64,000 nucleotides of DNA from Batillaria attramentaria (taxonomy: Eukaryota > Mollusca > Gastropoda > Batillariidae): NCBI GenBank assembly GCA_018292915.2, contig JACVVK020000149.1:342001-406000 (forward strand). Reading direction: 5' to 3'. The position numbers and the translations under genes were made by a program. Within the stretch, counting starts at the first letter, position 1, and each line of letters starts with the position of its first letter. The notes under the pieces are model-generated. The model was not told the origin of the DNA, ran no database searches, and was given only the letters and a program-made list of their open reading frames with translations. Positions 1 through 10,276 of the stretch are shown piece by piece.

Positions 1-112
1 GACATTTTGGAACAAGAGCTCCATTGATTCGGCAGTGAAATACTTCTGTCGAACCTCCGTGAGGTCTGCACAAGATATCAAAATATGTTTAATGGTGTCT
101 GGCTCATCGCAG
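1..112 (-). mobile_element. LINE subfamily C fragment, end of ORF2
   Basis: Read on the minus strand this encodes the end of a LINE ORF2: a Cys/His segment (CDEPDTIKHILISC) followed by a stretch beginning ADLTEVRQKYF. The same sequence recurs at 2122-2209, where it runs on into the stop codon, 3' hairpin and GAGT tail. Here the 3' part lies beyond the left edge of the window. The junction with the hAT relic near 112 is the likely 5' truncation point. The short Cys/His module followed by a leucine-rich end is usual in RNase H-bearing non-LTR retrotransposons. Identity of the repeat is seen directly; the clade is inferred. Confidence 0.75.
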
Positions 113-115
113 CCG

Positions 116-1110
116 ACAGATTACTTGAAGGCAGAGGTGGAGAAAGCCCCGGCCAAGAAGTCATCTGAGCAAGACGATGACAGTCCCAAGCCCTGCTCTA
201 TGAAGAAGGTGGAGAGCATCTATGACTTCATGCGATCTCCAACCAACCACCTGTACACCATGTTTCTGGCATACCCTGTCAAGGTCTATGATGGTGTACT
301 GGTTAAACTTCAGGCAGAGGAGCCCATGATCCATCAGCTGCTGCCTTCTTTGAAGAAGTTGCTGCTGTCTCTCTACAGCAGGTTTCTGAAGCCTGTGGCT
401 GTTGCTGGAAAAGAGGTAACAGAGGTGCAGTACCTGTTGCAGTCCAACCAGAAGACAGATTCTGATCTCCTTATTGGGGATGCAGCTAGACAGTTCATCA
501 CCAATGCTGGCAAGAACAAGCTGCGAGAGTCCAGGGTGAAGGAGTTCTACCTGAATGTGAGGAGGTATTATGAGGTCACCCTCACCTACCTGCTGAAGAA
601 GCTGCCTCTGCAGGATGCACTACTGCAACATGCCCTCATTGTGGACCCAGCCATGCAGATGCAGGCAACCCTTGATGACCTGAGGTTTTTCATCAAGAAG
701 TACCCTTGCCTCCTTCCCCAGGGTACTTCATCAGAAACTGTGGAGGAGTTTGCCACCTATCAAGTAGCAGATGTGGCTGGCCTCAAATCCAGCTCTGAGA
801 GGGTGGATGTGTTCTGGGCAGGGGTGAAGCAGCAGCACCCAGTTAGTTAGTTAGTTATTTAGGGCTTAACGCCGCGCAAGCAAGCAGCAGCACCCAGACC
901 TTGGCAACCTGGCCCAGGTGATGATGGGGGTGTGTACCATCCCACACAGCAGTGCTTCATGTGAAAGGGTTTTTAGCTGTGTCAGGAAGAACTTAACTGA
1001 CCAGAGGTCCACCTTGCACCAGGACACTCTTGAGGCACTGCTGGTCCTCAAATCTCGCCCTGAGGAGACCAGAGAGTTCAGGCCAGAAGACATACTGTTC
1101 ATATTGTTTC
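116..1110 (+). pseudogene. hAT-family transposase relic, C-terminal part
   Basis: An open frame runs from the LINE junction to a 39-bp insertion at 843-881. Deleting one copy of the 16-bp target duplication plus the insert restores one continuous frame into 898-1110. The C-terminal block IPHSSASCERVFSC, followed by a conserved leucine-rich segment, matches the hAT dimerisation region (consensus P-x-S-S-A-x-x-E-R-x-F-S). The upstream part is helical and charged, as in the insertion domain of these transposases. The N-terminal BED finger and the first catalytic residues are absent, so this is a 5'-truncated relic. It could derive from a domesticated hAT gene, but no start codon or promoter is visible. 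Confidence 0.6.
843..881 (-). mobile_element. 39-bp LINE-A tail insertion with 16-bp TSD
   Basis: The insert consists of TTAG repeats, TTTAGGGCTTAA and the first arm of the conserved hairpin (GCCGCGCAAGC), and nothing more. Perfect 16-bp direct repeats (AAGCAGCAGCACCCAG) lie at 827-842 and 882-897. It is the shortest of the family in the window and breaks the hAT frame. Confidence 0.85.
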
Positions 1111-1263
1111 CTTCTTTTTATTTTATTCATACCTTGGTTGTTCAGAAACGCCGCGTTTCCTCGTGTCCATAGAATTAGTGTTACTGAAGGAAAATGCAAA
1201 ATTACTGAAATTCACAGGGAAGACTACTGATGAGTAAAACATGAGGTAGGCAGGTCTGTAAAA

Positions 1264-1820
1264 GGCCCAGAAAAGATAATTTCAGTTCGGACGAAGTCCG
1301 GATTTTGCTCGAAGACATGCAGATGGAGCACGTGAAACTCTTCAGCTCCCGTTCTCCAAGTATCACGAAGCCCATAAAGAATGAAATTTGGCGCCATGTT
1401 ACTGACCGAGTGAACGCCTGTGGTGAGGCACATCGCATGGTGCAAAACATCCAAGATAAATGGCGCGGGCTCCCAGGGGCCGTGCTAAACAAAAAGTGGG
1501 ATGAAAGAAAGACAGGAAGAGCCTGCACCTGCACCAGGAACGTGATGAAAGAAATGAATATAGGGATGTCAACCCCTAAGAAAGACAAATGCAATCTTTG
1601 CATCGGCCATGATTATGGCAATATTGACGAAACTGAATACGCAGCACACATTCTCAGAAAGACAGAAGCACAGACAGAAAAGGAGAAAGACAAGGCAGAG
1701 GCAAACACAGATACTGTAGTCCTCACTATGGTTCTTATGGCGCCTAAATTGCTTGCTAATGCCAGTTACTTCAAAACAAAACTTACCTGCCATAATTTGA
1801 CTTTGCAACGCATGAAGTAA
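1264..1820 (+). pseudogene. Myb/SANT-like DNA-binding relic fused to a second transposon segment
   Basis: The frame opens with RPRKDNFSSDEVRILLEDM, continues through IWRHVTDRVNA and ends its first domain with a VQNIQDKWRGL-type helix. This is the pattern of the Myb/SANT-like proteins that accompany Harbinger transposases. The second half switches to a different sequence with a CNLCIGH motif, a KEKDKAEAN stretch and a block ending YFKTKLTCHN, which resembles a conserved part of other invertebrate transposon proteins. No ATG opens the frame and no splice site was identified. It looks like two element fragments joined in frame by chance. The function is not assignable. Confidence 0.45.
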
Positions 1821-1833
1821 TGTGCTACTTTTG

Positions 1834-2209
1834 GAGTGAGTGAGTGAGTATTTTAAGGCTTAACGCCGCGTCAGCAACAAGGACTAATTCGCGGCAGCCA
1901 CAAGTTTGAAGGCCCCTTCGTTAAAAGGTAAAAAGCTGGATTAAAACTACTAGTAAATATAGGCTAAAAGTTTATAGGTTAAATGAGATTCTACCAGTCT
2001 TGGGTTACAACAAGTTCAAAACGTCAAGCATGGGTCTTGTACATGAATAAGTAAAAACACAATGTTCAAATTTTATGAAACAAACTGACTTCCCGAAGGA
2101 AGCCCAAAAACTTGTCTGGAGGGACATTTCGGAAGAGCTCCATTGATTCGGCAGTGAAATACTTCTGTCGAACCTCCGTGAGGTCTGCACAAGAAATCAA
2201 AATACAGAA
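1834..2209 (-). mobile_element. LINE subfamily C 3' end (376 bp)
   Basis: On the + strand this begins with GAGT repeats, then ATTTTAAGGCTTAACGCCGCG, a loop, and CGCGGC. On the minus strand the right-hand part (2066-2209) codes for the ORF2 C-terminus (LFRNVPPDKFLGFLREVSLF, then HKI and a stop), followed by about 230 bases of 3' UTR. This copy links the hairpin-and-tail repeat to a LINE coding sequence. No target duplication could be found. Confidence 0.85.
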
Positions 2210-2570
2210 GAAACTTTTTTGAGCGACCTTTCACGGGACCGAGCAAAAACGGTTGTGAACAACAACTGGTCGCCCAAACTGCAGTCAGTCACGATGGCGT
2301 CCGGAACGAGCCCTGCCCGGCCGGGAGCCGCGCATATCAACCATAATAAGTACAGTGTGCACGCGTGGATTTGACTCAGAAGCAGAGTCTGGTGTTTCTG
2401 TGGAGTCTTCCAATAATCAAGATTGTGCGGCTTTACCTAAATTTCAGCGACGGAAAACATAAACAGTCGCTTGTGCCACCATGTTTTTAACCACTTCCGT
2501 TTCACATTGTCACGCATGTGGTGTCGTGAACTTGTGTGACGCGTTTAAATTTTACAGCGGGAAACAAGTA
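2210..2570. other. No gene seen
   Basis: About 360 bases between the LINE-C copy and the CA-rich tract. Only short interrupted frames occur. It may hold the 3' flank of the pogo element, but I found no inverted terminal repeat partner for it. Confidence 0.5.
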
Positions 2571-2842
2571 CACACACACACACACACGAGCACAGCTTGC
2601 ATGAGTTGAGTGACAACCACGATTCTCATTGCTTCTCTTTATTCCTCAACACGACAGAAAAACATAAAAAAGTGGGAGCCAGTGCACACTGGCACACACA
2701 CACACGACGTACACACACACACACGACGTACACACACGCGCGCGCGACGACGACAACGTACGTTGACTCTGACAAAACACGTCACTCCTCTCTCTCACAC
2801 ACACACACACACCCCATGGCACACACACACACACACTGACAC
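2571..2842. repeat. CA-rich microsatellite cluster
   Basis: Several blocks of CACACA separated by CGTACA and CGCGCG segments, with related CA/GT runs extending to 2940. It lies just downstream of the pogo relic's coding end on the minus strand. Open frames here are simple-sequence artefacts. Confidence 0.9.
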
Positions 2843-2959
2843 ACAGACACTCTGAAGTCCTGGCGTTGTCAAATCTGTCACTGAGCTGCGCCGCCGCAGC
2901 GGCACCCCCTGGGCTCTCTCTCTCCCTCACACACATCGCACGCCGGCACACACGCGCAA

Positions 2960-4561
2960 TCACGTGAAAAAGTCGCTGATGCGGCTCTGTTTGCCGCGCT
3001 CTCTAATTTTCTTTAGTGTCAAGCACTGCACCATGTCATGGGTTTTGGACAGCATGCTGTGACCGAGGAACCGCCGCCTCCTCTTCATCAGCATCTTCCT
3101 CCTCAACTGCTGGGCAACCATCCTTCCCACCCTGAACAATTCTCTGCTCCCAGTCGTCATGGTCATCTTCATGGCTAGTGTAGAGGTCGTGGTCCATGTC
3201 TGCGAATTCCGAGAGGGTCATGCCGTCCAGAAGTGCCTCCATCTCTGGAGCAACATCTCCGTTTGCTTCAGCATCATTTTCCCCGTCGGCACTGCAAGAA
3301 ATGGAATGAAAAAATCAGTAAACAGCTGACAACTTCAGTTTCAGCCTGCTCAGTCAGTCAGTCTCTCTCTCTCTTTCACACACACACACAGAGTAGGAAA
3401 TGGGTTAAAATTTGAAGGGCCAGAAGTGCTAACCTAGATTCGTTGGAAGAAATCCCACAGTGCGCGAAGCACTTCCTGATGGTTGACTCCTTCAGCAAGT
3501 CCCACGCTGACTTCAGCCACACAATTGCCTCGAAGAGGTCGACGTCTTTCGAAAGTTCTGAAACGGAGCCGCACTCACCAATTGCATACGCCACCCGGCG
3601 AAGAAGGGACTTCCTGTACAGAAGCTTGACAGCTTGGATAATTCCGGCGTCCAGGGGCTGCAGATGCGACATGGTGTTCTTGGGAAGAAACAAAAGTTCC
3701 ATGTTGCCGAGTTCAACATGCGGATGGGCCGTGCAGTTGTCGAGGATCATAAGCACTTTTCTGTTCTGGGCTTTCATTCTCTTGTTGACCCATTCCAGGA
3801 AGAGCGCTTTAATCATCCAGGCACGCTTGTTGTTGCGATAAATGATCCCGACGTTCCGCAATGTTCTTGTTTTCGAAGCAGCGAGGCGTTTTAGATTTGC
3901 CAATGATCAATGGCTTGAGTTTTTCGCCGGTGGCCGAGCATGCCAGCATGACGGTGAACCAGTCTTTCGATTTCTTCCCGCCGTGGCACCGTTCTCCTTT
4001 CTGAACCAGAGTTTTATCGGGCAGCGCTCGGAAGAACAGCCCGGTCTCATCAACGTTGAATATGTTGTCTGGAGTGTACCCACCCTCTTGGATTAAAGCG
4101 GGTACACGTTTCAACCAATCTGTCACGTCTGCCTCATTAACTTCACCACTCTCTCCTGAAAGTGCCGCCGCACGGATGTTATGTCTGTTCTTGAAGCACT
4201 GGAGCCATCCGTTAGATGCAGTGAACTCGTCATGTCCGAGAGTCACGGAAATCATGGCTTTCTGCTGCAAAAGAAGACCTGAGACTGGCATTCCCTTCGC
4301 TCTTGCCGAGCAAAACCATTCCCACACAGCATCGATGTCCCCGTACAGCATATGGCGTGGCCATTTGTACTTCCGCGTGCATGAAGCACCATCCTTCCAC
4401 TCTTGCTTGATTCCTTCTTTCGCCAGCAGAATCGACTGGATTTGTGTCTTGCCCACATCCATCTTTTCGGCAATTTTTCTGGCAGAATCTCCTTTCTCAG
4501 ACAGCTCGATGACTTTAACTCGTTGCTCCAGAGTCAACACTTTCCGTTTTCTAGAAGCCAT
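2960..4561 (-). pseudogene. pogo/Tigger-type transposase relic with C-terminal PIP box
   Basis: The start codon is at 4559-4561 (minus). The N-terminus is a CENP-B/pogo helix-turn-helix (MASRKRKVLTLEQRVKVIEL), then a second HTH with a GWLQCFKNRHNI signature, then the DDE core with NVDETGLFFRALP, ILDNCTAHPH and LPKNTMSHLQPLDAGIIQ. A GT/AG intron at 3292-3433 (minus), which contains a TG repeat, joins AG to T in frame. The last exon is acidic and ends with KQSRISDFFT. QSRISDFF fits the PCNA-interacting consensus Q-x-x-h-x-x-F-F known from pogo transposases. Frameshifts near 3845 and near 3060 separate the pieces, so this copy is inactive. Family assignment is firm; PCNA binding is inference from the motif. 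Confidence 0.85.
3292..3433 (-). other. Intron of the pogo relic
   Basis: On the minus strand the donor is AATCTAG|GTTAGC and the acceptor is TTTCTTGCAG|TGCCGAC. Splicing keeps the frame into the acidic exon. The CA/TG repeat inside would otherwise read through as a false protein end. Confidence 0.7.
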
Positions 4562-5510
4562 TCTGTCAGTAATGCAACAGTCTCTACGAAGTGCAGCCCG
4601 GCCTGTTCTCACACAAGTGGAGTCGATATGTGCAAGAAAAGTCAACTTATATGTGTGTGTAGCCGGAAGGTACGTCACAAAAACAAGAAACAGTTTCCGT
4701 TTTCTTTATTGTCAAACACAAAAGCAAGGATTAACAACCACATCATGGCTATCAAATATCCGCCTTACTTCACACACACAAAGACACGCGTTCACACGCA
4801 CTGACACGCGCGTGATAGGTGTTTTAAGAAAACAATGATCAGTGATTTGACAGGTGTTAGGAACAACGGAACTGACACTTAAACAGGATGAGGTGATCAC
4901 CACCCGCTTAACTGCAGTTGTGTTTAGGTGGCGCTAAGCTGTAACGATGCGATAATTGGCCTGTGACTGGTCACGCGTGGACCACGACTTGGCGGCCCGC
5001 GGGGTATGTCATGGATTGTGCCGTGGGCGGTCGGCGGTGCTGTCGGCAAGGTGTGAATCTGCGCAGACAAAGCTAGGGGTGGTCGCCAGCAAGAGAGGCG
5101 GGGGATGTTTTGCCAGCAGAATAGCGGTCTTAAGTCGCGTACTGCAGTTGGTCGGTCGTTGGAGATGCAATAAAGAAGAAAAACCGTCCATGCCGGAGGC
5201 AGAAATAAGAGTAAAGACAGAGCAAAAGGGGTGGGAAATGTGCAAATTTAATAGTTAATATTACACGCAGACACAAACAAAATCATTTTTTTTCTTCTTG
5301 TAATATTGATCTTTTATGCTTTTCAGTTATTAGCCAAAAGAAAATGTTCTGTAATGCTGGTCGTTGACATTGTATCACTACCAGTATCAGTGTATGCTAG
5401 CACAGCTTCGTACTGATTTGTTGACCATCATCCATGTTCCTACAGTGTATGACCTCACAGTTATATATCAGTTGACTATTCTGTTACCTGCACATGTATT
5501 CATTATTTGG
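4562..5510. other. Flank of the pogo relic, no gene seen
   Basis: The region holds the upstream part of the pogo element and unclassified sequence. The segment GGAGGCAGAAATAAGAGTAA at 5198-5217 recurs near 12684 with its neighbouring bases, so a dispersed repeat is present. I could not match terminal inverted repeats. Confidence 0.4.
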
Positions 5511-5690
5511 GGAGCCAGGGTGGCTGAATGTTAGACTCAGTAAGTTACAGCATTGTACTTGTAACGCTTGGGTTGAGTTCGTATCCTGACTGGGGCCACA
5601 TATATATCTACAGGTACACGCTATTTCATCGTTGCCCCGTCTTTGATATCACCCGTAAGTGGTGGAAAAGGATGTTCAAACATCCACCCC
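5511..5690 (+). mobile_element. tRNA-derived SINE (family D)
   Basis: It starts with a tRNA-like head (GGGTGGCTGAATGTTAG as a box A-like block, GGTTGAGTTCGTATCC as box B), then CATCGTTGCCCCGTC and a TGGTGGAAAAGG block. The same body occurs in reverse at 22583-22700 and 34681-34752. Box A is degenerate, so transcription is doubtful. Confidence 0.7.
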
Positions 5691-5732
5691 GTATTCATTA
5701 TTAGCATTGTTTTGTGTTTGTGCTTTCACCAG

Positions 5733-6874
5733 CTGTCTGAGATTCCTGATCCCATCCCTGGTCCAGCTGCCAAGGTGACCAGCTGCAAGCAGATGACTGA
5801 GGAGGGTGGTGAAAATCTGCCTTTCTGTCAAGGGGACCTGTCCTTGCCCACAGTATCAGTGATGCTGCACGATTATGGTGGTGGTGTTGATGTGTCCACA
5901 GTTACCAACCCTGAGAAATGCACCACTGCATGCCAGACAACACCATCAGTAAAAGAGGCTGGTGTTCAGACAGGGCCCATCATCATGACTGAGAAGAACG
6001 AGACTGGAACTCAAACTGAGGACTATTTGCTATCCACACCTCTCAGGTACGAACATATCTGTGAAAACGATGACACTGTGCGAGTGTACACTGACTTGCC
6101 CAATGTGGACACATTCCACTCCGTGTTCGAGGAAATGTCAGGTGCTGAAGACGAGAGTGGACGGAATCAAACAGACTTATTGACCAATTCCTGATGACAC
6201 AGATGCGTCTGAAACTGGGCTTAGTACTGGCTGACCTAAGTTTTACTTTTAGGTTTAAAGTCTCCAGAGCAACCTGCTCCAGGATAATCAACAAGTGGAT
6301 CGACTACATGTATGTGCATCTATCCTTCTTAACATATTGGCCAACGAGGCAGCAAGTAGACAACACCATGCCAAGTGACTTTCAGGACATGTTCCCGAGA
6401 ACACGGGTTGTTATTGACTGCACAGAACTGTTCACAGAGACGCCTAAATCTCTGGTTGAACAGTCAATGATGTACAGCCACTATAAGACACACATGACGT
6501 GGAAAACTCTAATTGGTGTGACACCAAATAGTGTGGTGTCATTTGTTTCTGACTTGTGGGGCGGTTCAATCAGCGACAAACAAATTGTTCGCAAGTCAGA
6601 AATCCTGAGGCTGTGCGAAAAGGGCGACGCAATAATGGCCGACAAAGGAGTTTTGATTTCAGATCTCACCACACCATCGCAAATAGAACTTAGAAATAGC
6701 AGCCGCAGTGTGGGGCGCCCATTCATCAAAACGCAGCCAGAAGTGATGGAGGCAATGAAGGAGTCACTATCAAGTGGAAAGAAACCAAAAACAGTGTACA
6801 ACAAACACATCACAGATGAAGATCTAGCTGCAAAACCTCGCAGCCTAATCCCTTCCCGACAGGAGACCAGATGA
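5733..6874 (+). pseudogene. ISL2EU/DDE_Tnp_4-type transposase relic with a foreign C-terminus
   Basis: After an AG acceptor at 5732 the sequence reads LSEIPDPIPG and continues with GTQTEDYLL and VYTDLPNVDTFHSVFEEMSG. One frameshift near 6190 leads into a helix-turn-helix (FRFKVSRATCSRIINKWID). The nuclease core shows MPSDFQDMFPRTRVVIDCTE, QSMMYSHYKTHMTWKTLIG, SDLWGGSISDKQIV and GDAIMADKGVLI. These are the conserved blocks of THAP-associated DDE_Tnp_4 transposases. After LISDL the normal C-terminus is replaced by unrelated sequence (RNSSRSVGRPFIKTQPEV onward). The THAP finger is missing upstream. It is a 5'-truncated and 3'-swapped relic. Confidence 0.75.
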
Positions 6875-7013
6875 GGTAACTCGTCGCCGGCCGGTTCCTT
6901 TCCATTCTTTTTATTTCTAACCAAGGGCCAGAACTGTGTTGCACTTCCTTTAAGTTGTGAGAACCATCATCCACGTGTATTTTGGTTCAAGTTTCATCGA
7001 TTTTGCTTGAGAA

Positions 7014-7483
7014 ATGGCCGAAAGTGTCGTGAAGCGCGTCAAACGCTCTCAGTACAAGAGGCAATTCAAGAACTGTTCATGAACAGCGACAATGAAGCTG
7101 AAGCGGAGGCTGAGTGCTCGGGAGCAGAAGAGAGCGATGAAGCTGACCTGGATGAACCCCAACCAAGTACTAGCGATGGTGGTTGCTCTGCTCAAGGGCA
7201 GTTAGTTAGTTAGGGCTTAACGCCGCGCAAGCAACAAAGGCTAATTCGCGGCTCATGGAGAGGAAGACTTTCATTTTGTATGTACATCCCCAGCAAGCCG
7301 CCAAGATATGGCATCAAGATGTACTGTGTATGCGATGCCGCTGCAGGGTATGTGTGTAAGATGGAAGTGTACACTGAAACAGGACCTGATGGTAGGGGGA
7401 AAAAAACACGGGACAAATGTCGTGGAGAGGCTGTCACAAGACTTTCAGGGCAAGGGGCATGTGGTGTATATGTAGCAGAGTGA
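7014..7483 (+). pseudogene. piggyBac transposase relic with internal deletion
   Basis: An ATG at 7014 gives MAESVVKRVKR, then a one-base slip leads into LSVQEAIQELFMNSDNEAE, the acidic N-terminal domain usual in piggyBac proteins. At 7201 a LINE tail intervenes. Coding similarity resumes at 7280 with YIPSKPPRYGIKMYCVCDA and YVCKMEVYTETG, which is the block after the first catalytic Asp in piggyBac transposases. The sequence between these blocks (a few hundred residues in the family) is gone, so the element is an internally deleted, inactive copy. The stop falls just before a TG microsatellite whose surroundings recur inverted near 10.9 kb. Confidence 0.7.
7201..7257 (-). mobile_element. Tail-only LINE-A insertion
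   Basis: TTAG repeats, GGGCTTAACGCCGCGC, loop and CGCGGCTCATGGA. No clear target duplication is visible. Its far end (CGCGGCTCATGGA) is the same as in the copy at 13783-13849, which suggests a common short source. It sits at the deletion junction of the piggyBac relic. Confidence 0.75.
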
Positions 7484-7612
7484 ATGCCTTTGTGTGTGTG
7501 TGTGTGTGTGTGTACACATAATGTTTGTACAATCCTGAATCGCGTCACGTTGTGACGCGAGTTGTTCTTCCGTTGTGTTTTTACGTCGTGTCGTGACGTA
7601 ATTTTTTTTTTT
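7476..7612 (+). repeat. Repeat with inverted partner at 10868-11025
   Basis: A GAGTGAATG segment, TG microsatellite, ACATAATGTTTGTACA, and a block rich in short palindromes (GCGTCACGTTGTGACGC). The reverse complement of 10868-11025 shows the same order with small changes. These are probably 3' ends of two copies of the same DNA transposon in opposite orientation. Confidence 0.65.
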
Positions 7613-7739
7613 TTTTTTTTTATCTGAACACACGGCTGATTGAAGGTTTTGTTATTGTCAGACATATTGATTTGCTGCAGTGTCCTTTGTCAAGCTGATA
7701 AGGTATGTACATGTACATGATTGTATTGATCAGAAGATG

Positions 7740-7795
7740 TGAGTGAGTATTTTAAGGCTTAACGCCGCGTCAGCGACTACCGGTAATTCGCGGCA
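7740..7795 (-). mobile_element. Tail-only LINE-C insertion with TSD
   Basis: 56 bp: GAGT repeat, ATTTTAAGGCTTAACGCCGCG, loop, CGCGGCA. Target duplications GATCAGAAGATG (7728-7739) and GATCAGTAGATG (7796-7807) differ at one base. The copy stops just past the second hairpin arm. Confidence 0.8.
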
Positions 7796-8093
7796 GATCA
7801 GTAGATGTATCATTAGTAATGCTTTCATGGTATTTGTGTTGTTAACCAGTGCGGCTGGAATGATACAGTCTATAACTCTGAGTAGCTTTGGGGAAATCTG
7901 AATGTCAGAAGCAAATTATTTGACAACAGTATTTTCCATTGTTTTCAGAGTCGTTTGTTTTCACATCTTCATCCCTTCAGTCATTCTTCCGACGTTTTGT
8001 TTTCACTTCTTTCCATTTCATCTCTACATAGTCATCGAAAATAAACACTAAAGAAATCTCAGTGTGTCGTGTCAACCAGAGGTAACCCCGACC
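7796..8093. other. No gene seen
   Basis: About 300 AT-rich bases between the LINE tail and the Gypsy LTR. No coding similarity was recognised. Confidence 0.5.
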
Positions 8094-8293
8094 TGTGTTC
8101 TCGCTCTCTTAGGCTCATAAACTCTCGCAAGAGATTCCACGTTTCTAAACACGTTTATTCAGGAGGCTGCCATCTTGGTCCCATCTCGGGGCTTACAATT
8201 TCTCCGCGCAGGGAGTCCCCGGTCGTCTGCAACTTCCGGTTGGAAGAGTTCGTCTGCTAGACGCCAAGTGCCTACTTGTACAATACCATGACA
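8094..8293 (-). repeat. Gypsy LTR, downstream copy
   Basis: On the minus strand it starts TGTCATGGTATTGTACAAGT, contains an AATAAA signal, and ends near GAGAACACA. It is preceded (minus strand) by the polypurine tract CAAAGGGGGA at 8294-8303, so it acts as a 3' LTR. It is nearly identical to 10277-10479. Confidence 0.85.
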
Positions 8294-8660
8294 TCCCCCT
8301 TTGTTTTGAGATAAATTGAAATTAAAATATAGGAGACCTGTTATCATTGAGAGTCTTTAAAAAAATATATGGTCTCCCACAACTAAATCTTTAGTTATTG
8401 CAAATTACTTTATTTTGCAGGGATTGCCATGTTTTCAATTAAACTGAACTACCACAAATGAAAAGTCTTTGTCTTCCAGTCCATAGAGAGTTCTGCAATT
8501 CTGACTAGAATTCCACATTCACACAATGACAAAATACTTAAAAATGATTCAATGTTTAGCGTGACTAGTTTGGGAAAGAACAATAATACTAAAACTTGAA
8601 CTTGGCACTGAAAAGTCTTTGCCCTGTAAACAGAGAAACTGAAATAATCGGTTTTCAGGA
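8294..8660 (-). other. 3' untranslated part of the Gypsy element
   Basis: AT-rich sequence between the integrase end and the polypurine tract. No open frame is recognised. It carries the tract next to the LTR and otherwise shows nothing notable. Confidence 0.5.
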
Positions 8661-8663
8661 ATT

Positions 8664-9125
8664 TTATTCATCCCTGTAACGGGCAGGTTTGATTATTGCC
8701 CGACCACTGCGGCTGCGTAACGGACTGGGTGTACTTAGAGGTGGTGCTTGTGGCTGTCCAGTATCAGTCTGTCCCGTATCAGTCGCGGTCATCAGTGTCT
8801 CAGTCTCTGATGTTTGACTCTGAGCTGGTGGTGTGTTTTGGGTTGTACTGAATTTCGGTATGACTGGTATGACTGGCCACGGTAGCTCGGTGCGCAACGG
8901 TGCTCGGTCAGATGTGTCAACGCGCAAGTTGCGGCGGTTTCTTCGGAGCTCACCTCTTTCTGTTTTGACCAAGTACGAGCGTGGAGCACATAATTTTATG
9001 ACTTCTCCAGGCGTATTCCAACCTTTTTCCCGATCAGTTTTGACAAGAACCGGCTGTCCTGGTTTGAGTTCTGGCAGTGTTTGTGCACCGTGCCGCTTGT
9101 CGTAGTAGTGTTTCTGTTTCTGTTT
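8664..9125 (-). pseudogene. Gypsy integrase C-terminal fragment
   Basis: The minus frame reads KQKQKHYYDKRHG, ELKPGQPVLVKTD, CAPRSYLVKTERG and RNRRNLRVD, followed by a Ser/Thr/Pro-rich tail and a final SRSGRAIIKPARYRDE. This is the usual end of a Gypsy Pol, past the DDE core, including a beta-rich C-terminal domain. In this copy the frame is fused upstream to LTR sequence (TWRLADELFQPEVA), so the start is an artefact of the rearrangement. The catalytic domain is absent. Confidence 0.75.
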
Positions 9126-9293
9126 TGCAACTTCCGGTTGGAAGAGTTCGTCTGCTAGACGCCAAGTGCCTACTTGTACAATACCATGACAATACCGAGA
9201 TGGGACCAAGATGGCAGCCTCCTGAATAAACGTGTTTAGAAACGTGGAATCTCTTGCGAGAGTTTATGAGCCTAAGAGAGCGAGAACAACACA
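9126..9293. repeat. Head-to-head LTR pieces
   Basis: Bases 9126-9191 are the first ~66 bp of the LTR in minus orientation. Bases 9195-9293 are the last ~100 bp in plus orientation. They meet at CCATGACA|ATACCGAG. The plus part leads into TGGTGGCAGCGG, a plausible primer-binding site, and then gag. Confidence 0.8.
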
Positions 9294-9320
9294 TGGTGGC
9301 AGCGGTAAAAGCATAACAGA

Positions 9321-10276
9321 ATGCCTTCGTTCAAGCCTCCAGCAGAATTTAACTTTGATAGGCCTGCAGAGTGGCCTAGTTGGAAGCAGAGGTTCGACAG
9401 ATACAGATCAGCGTCACAGCTGTATGGGAAGCCTGGAGAAGACCAGGTGAGCGCGCTTATATATTCTATGGGCGAGAAAGCAGAACGCATTTTCGAACAT
9501 CTGACATTTCCTGCTGCAACACAAGCAATTCCAGACCCAAAGAAGGACTATGAAACAGTGTGTCGCCTCCTAACTGACCATTTTCTGCCTCGTCGAATCA
9601 GGAATCTGATCCACGAGAGGGCTAAATTCAATACCAGAGTCCAACAGGAGGGCGAGTCGATCGAACAATACGTGCATGCGCTGCTAGATCTGTCACAGTT
9701 CTGTGATTTCACCGACAAGGACGAAAGAATCAGAGATCGAATGGTGGCCGGTGTCCGTGACGGAGAACTGGCACAGCGACTCCAATTGGAAATCACAGCG
9801 GCAACACCGTTACAAGACGCAATAGACTCAGCTCGCCATTTTGAGTTGGTGAAAAATCAAGTCTCCACTAAAAGTCAGACAGTGGAAGTGGACGCGGTCC
9901 GCGGAAGAAGACCGAGAGGAGGATCCAACAGTCGTAGACCAGCCAGAGGTTCCGGAAGCCGAGGAAGAGGACGGTACGAGAACCGAGGATATGACAACCA
10001 TGCAGACTGCGGGAGATGTGGCAGAAATCACCAGAAAGGGAACTGCCCAGCAACAGGAAAAAAGTGCCTCGAGTGCGGGAAAATCGGACATTTTCGTGCC
10101 GTTTGCAGGAGCAGGAACAATGTGAACAATGTTGCGCACGTTGCAGAAGAAGAGCCGCGATACTTTATTGGTTCAACAGTGACGGAGATGTCAGAGCCCC
10201 CTTGGTTGAAACGCTTCGAGATGGAAGGGGCACGTACACAAGTGACTTTCAAGATCGACACTGGAGCAGATGTGAA
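9321..10276 (+). CDS. Gypsy Gag with start of protease
   Basis: The ATG at 9321 lies 15 bases after the primer-binding site. The protein has a capsid-like region (FDRPAEWPSWKQRFDRYR, IYSMGEKAERIFEHL, GESIEQYVHALLDLSQFC), an Arg/Gly-rich linker, then two zinc knuckles (CGRCGRNHQKGNC and CLECGKIGHFRAVC). It ends in the protease start FKIDTGADVNVL, with the active-site DTGAD. The frame then runs directly into an LTR in the opposite orientation, so the protease is cut after its catalytic motif and no Pol follows. Gag itself is uninterrupted over about 320 residues, which suggests a fairly recent insertion. Gag would package the RNA and multimerise in the cytoplasm. Confidence 0.85.

Noticed and set aside
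843..870. TTAG repeats followed by TTTAGGG as telomere-like sequence
   Set aside because: The pattern is the tail of a LINE family with TSDs and a hairpin; there is no run of telomere repeats.
4956..5258. 100-codon ORF upstream of the pogo relic
   Set aside because: No recognisable motif, and its end overlaps a dispersed non-coding repeat.
5511..5600. Possible tRNA gene
   Set aside because: Box A is degenerate and the downstream body recurs in reverse at two other loci. It is a SINE.
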